Assembly (NCBI GenBank): GCA_002727275.1
Contig: PBWO01000028.1
Location: 14,928-21,526 of the forward strand
Length of the DNA: 6,599 nucleotides
From: Methanobacteriota archaeon
Lineage (GTDB): Archaea; Thermoplasmatota; Poseidoniia; Poseidoniales; Thalassarchaeaceae
Direction of reading: 5' to 3'
Position 1 is the stretch's first letter. The number at the start of each line of letters is the position of its first letter. The translations under genes were made by a program, and so were the position numbers. Of the stretch, positions 6,045 through 6,599 are shown piece by piece. The notes beneath the pieces were generated by a model, which saw only the letters and a list, made by a program, of their open reading frames with translations, ran no database searches and was not told the origin of the DNA.

Positions 6045-6599
6045 ATGAGAGCACTACTTGGGAGCGGAGGAATCGGCACAGAAGAACGCCGGCAGATGTA
6101 CCAAGACCTGATGGCTGAGAACTTCGCCGGGTGCCAGAAAGTCATCTTTGTGCCATTCGCATCCAATGACTATGATGGATACACCGCACGCATGCGAGAG
6201 TTCGCAGGGCAGGCTGGCTACGAGATGATAGGTCTGCACGAGTGCGAGGATCCTTTGGCAGCAGTACAAGAGATGGAAGGAATCTACGTGGGTGGAGGTA
6301 ATACTTGGCTACTGGTCAGCAAGTTGCACGAGCTCGGCCTGATTGAAGCAGTTCGTGAAGCTGTACTCGAGCGCGGAGTGCCATATGCGGGCGTGAGTGC
6401 AGGAGCGAATGTAGCCTGCCCGAGCATGCAGACGACCAACGATATGGCAGTCAAGATGGTACCCTCCTTCGAGACCTTCGGAGTGGTCCCGTTCCAAATC
6501 AATCCACACTATCATCCGGGCGGAATCTGGTATCGCGAGAGCGAGGATGGAGAATACATCCAGCACTTCGGAGAGACTAGGGCAAGGAGGGTGAGGGAG
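6045..6599 (+). CDS. pepE: Peptidase E (alpha-aspartyl dipeptidase, family S51), C-terminus beyond the window
   Basis: This cytoplasmic serine peptidase cleaves dipeptides with N-terminal aspartate (Asp-X), which many other peptidases leave. The 185 residues seen align along the whole length of E. coli PepE (about 229 residues), so roughly the last 45-50 are missing. The nucleophile S118 lies in GVSAGAN, with D133 in TTND and H155 in INPHYH. These correspond to Ser120, Asp135 and His157 of E. coli, all shifted by the same two positions. Other family marks are VFVPFA-like VIFVPFA (33-39), YVGGGNTW (81-88) and GETRARRVRE (176-185). Between His155 and GETR there are a few more residues than in E. 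coli (a WYRESEDGE stretch), a minor loop difference. All visible catalytic residues are intact, so the enzyme should be active. It ends the visible operon, 9 bases after the permease. Confidence 0.93.
   Translation, partial: MRALLGSGGIGTEERRQMYQDLMAENFAGCQKVIFVPFASNDYDGYTARMREFAGQAGYEMIGLHECEDPLAAVQEMEGIYVGGGNTWLLVSKLHELGLIEAVREAVLERGVPYAGVSAGANVACPSMQTTNDMAVKMVPSFETFGVVPFQINPHYHPGGIWYRESEDGEYIQHFGETRARRVRE

Overview
The window holds six protein-coding genes, two of them cut by the window edges, with short gaps between them. No rRNA, tRNA, CRISPR array or insertion sequence is visible. The gene mix is a RimK-type ATP-grasp ligase, a XerC/D-type recombinase, a membrane protein with a SAP domain and a long Glu-Pro linker, a Soj-type ParA without ParB, a DMT permease and peptidase E. 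It suggests a small, dense prokaryotic genome. My best guess is a marine planktonic euryarchaeon of the Marine Group II / Poseidoniales type, because membrane-tethered SAP proteins with acidic linkers and ParB-less Soj proteins fit such a genome. This is inference; a bacterium is not excluded.

Left part (1-1806), minus strand: a RimK-like glutamate ligase (847-1806) is followed by a tyrosine recombinase that runs off the left edge (1-713). The 133-base gap between them is rich in perfect inverted repeats. Centre (1807-1937): a divergent intergenic region carrying a perfect 9-bp palindrome. Right part (1938-6599), plus strand: a SAP/acidic-linker/membrane/ectodomain protein (1938-4121), then ParA (4197-5144), an EamA-family permease (5148-6035) and peptidase E (6045-6599, C-terminus missing). 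Spacings of 75, 3 and 9 bases suggest one transcription unit for these four. The 75-base gap before parA holds a strong GC hairpin ending one base before the ATG, and a possible 30-codon ORF that overlaps both neighbours.

The most interesting functional idea is that the SAP protein and ParA act together. A nucleic-acid-binding SAP head in the cytoplasm, on an acidic rod fixed in the membrane, directly upstream of a chromosome-type ParA, could be a membrane anchor for the nucleoid. The permease and peptidase E look like a peptide or amino-acid handling pair carried on the same transcript. No promoter TATA box or T-rich terminator could be identified with confidence.
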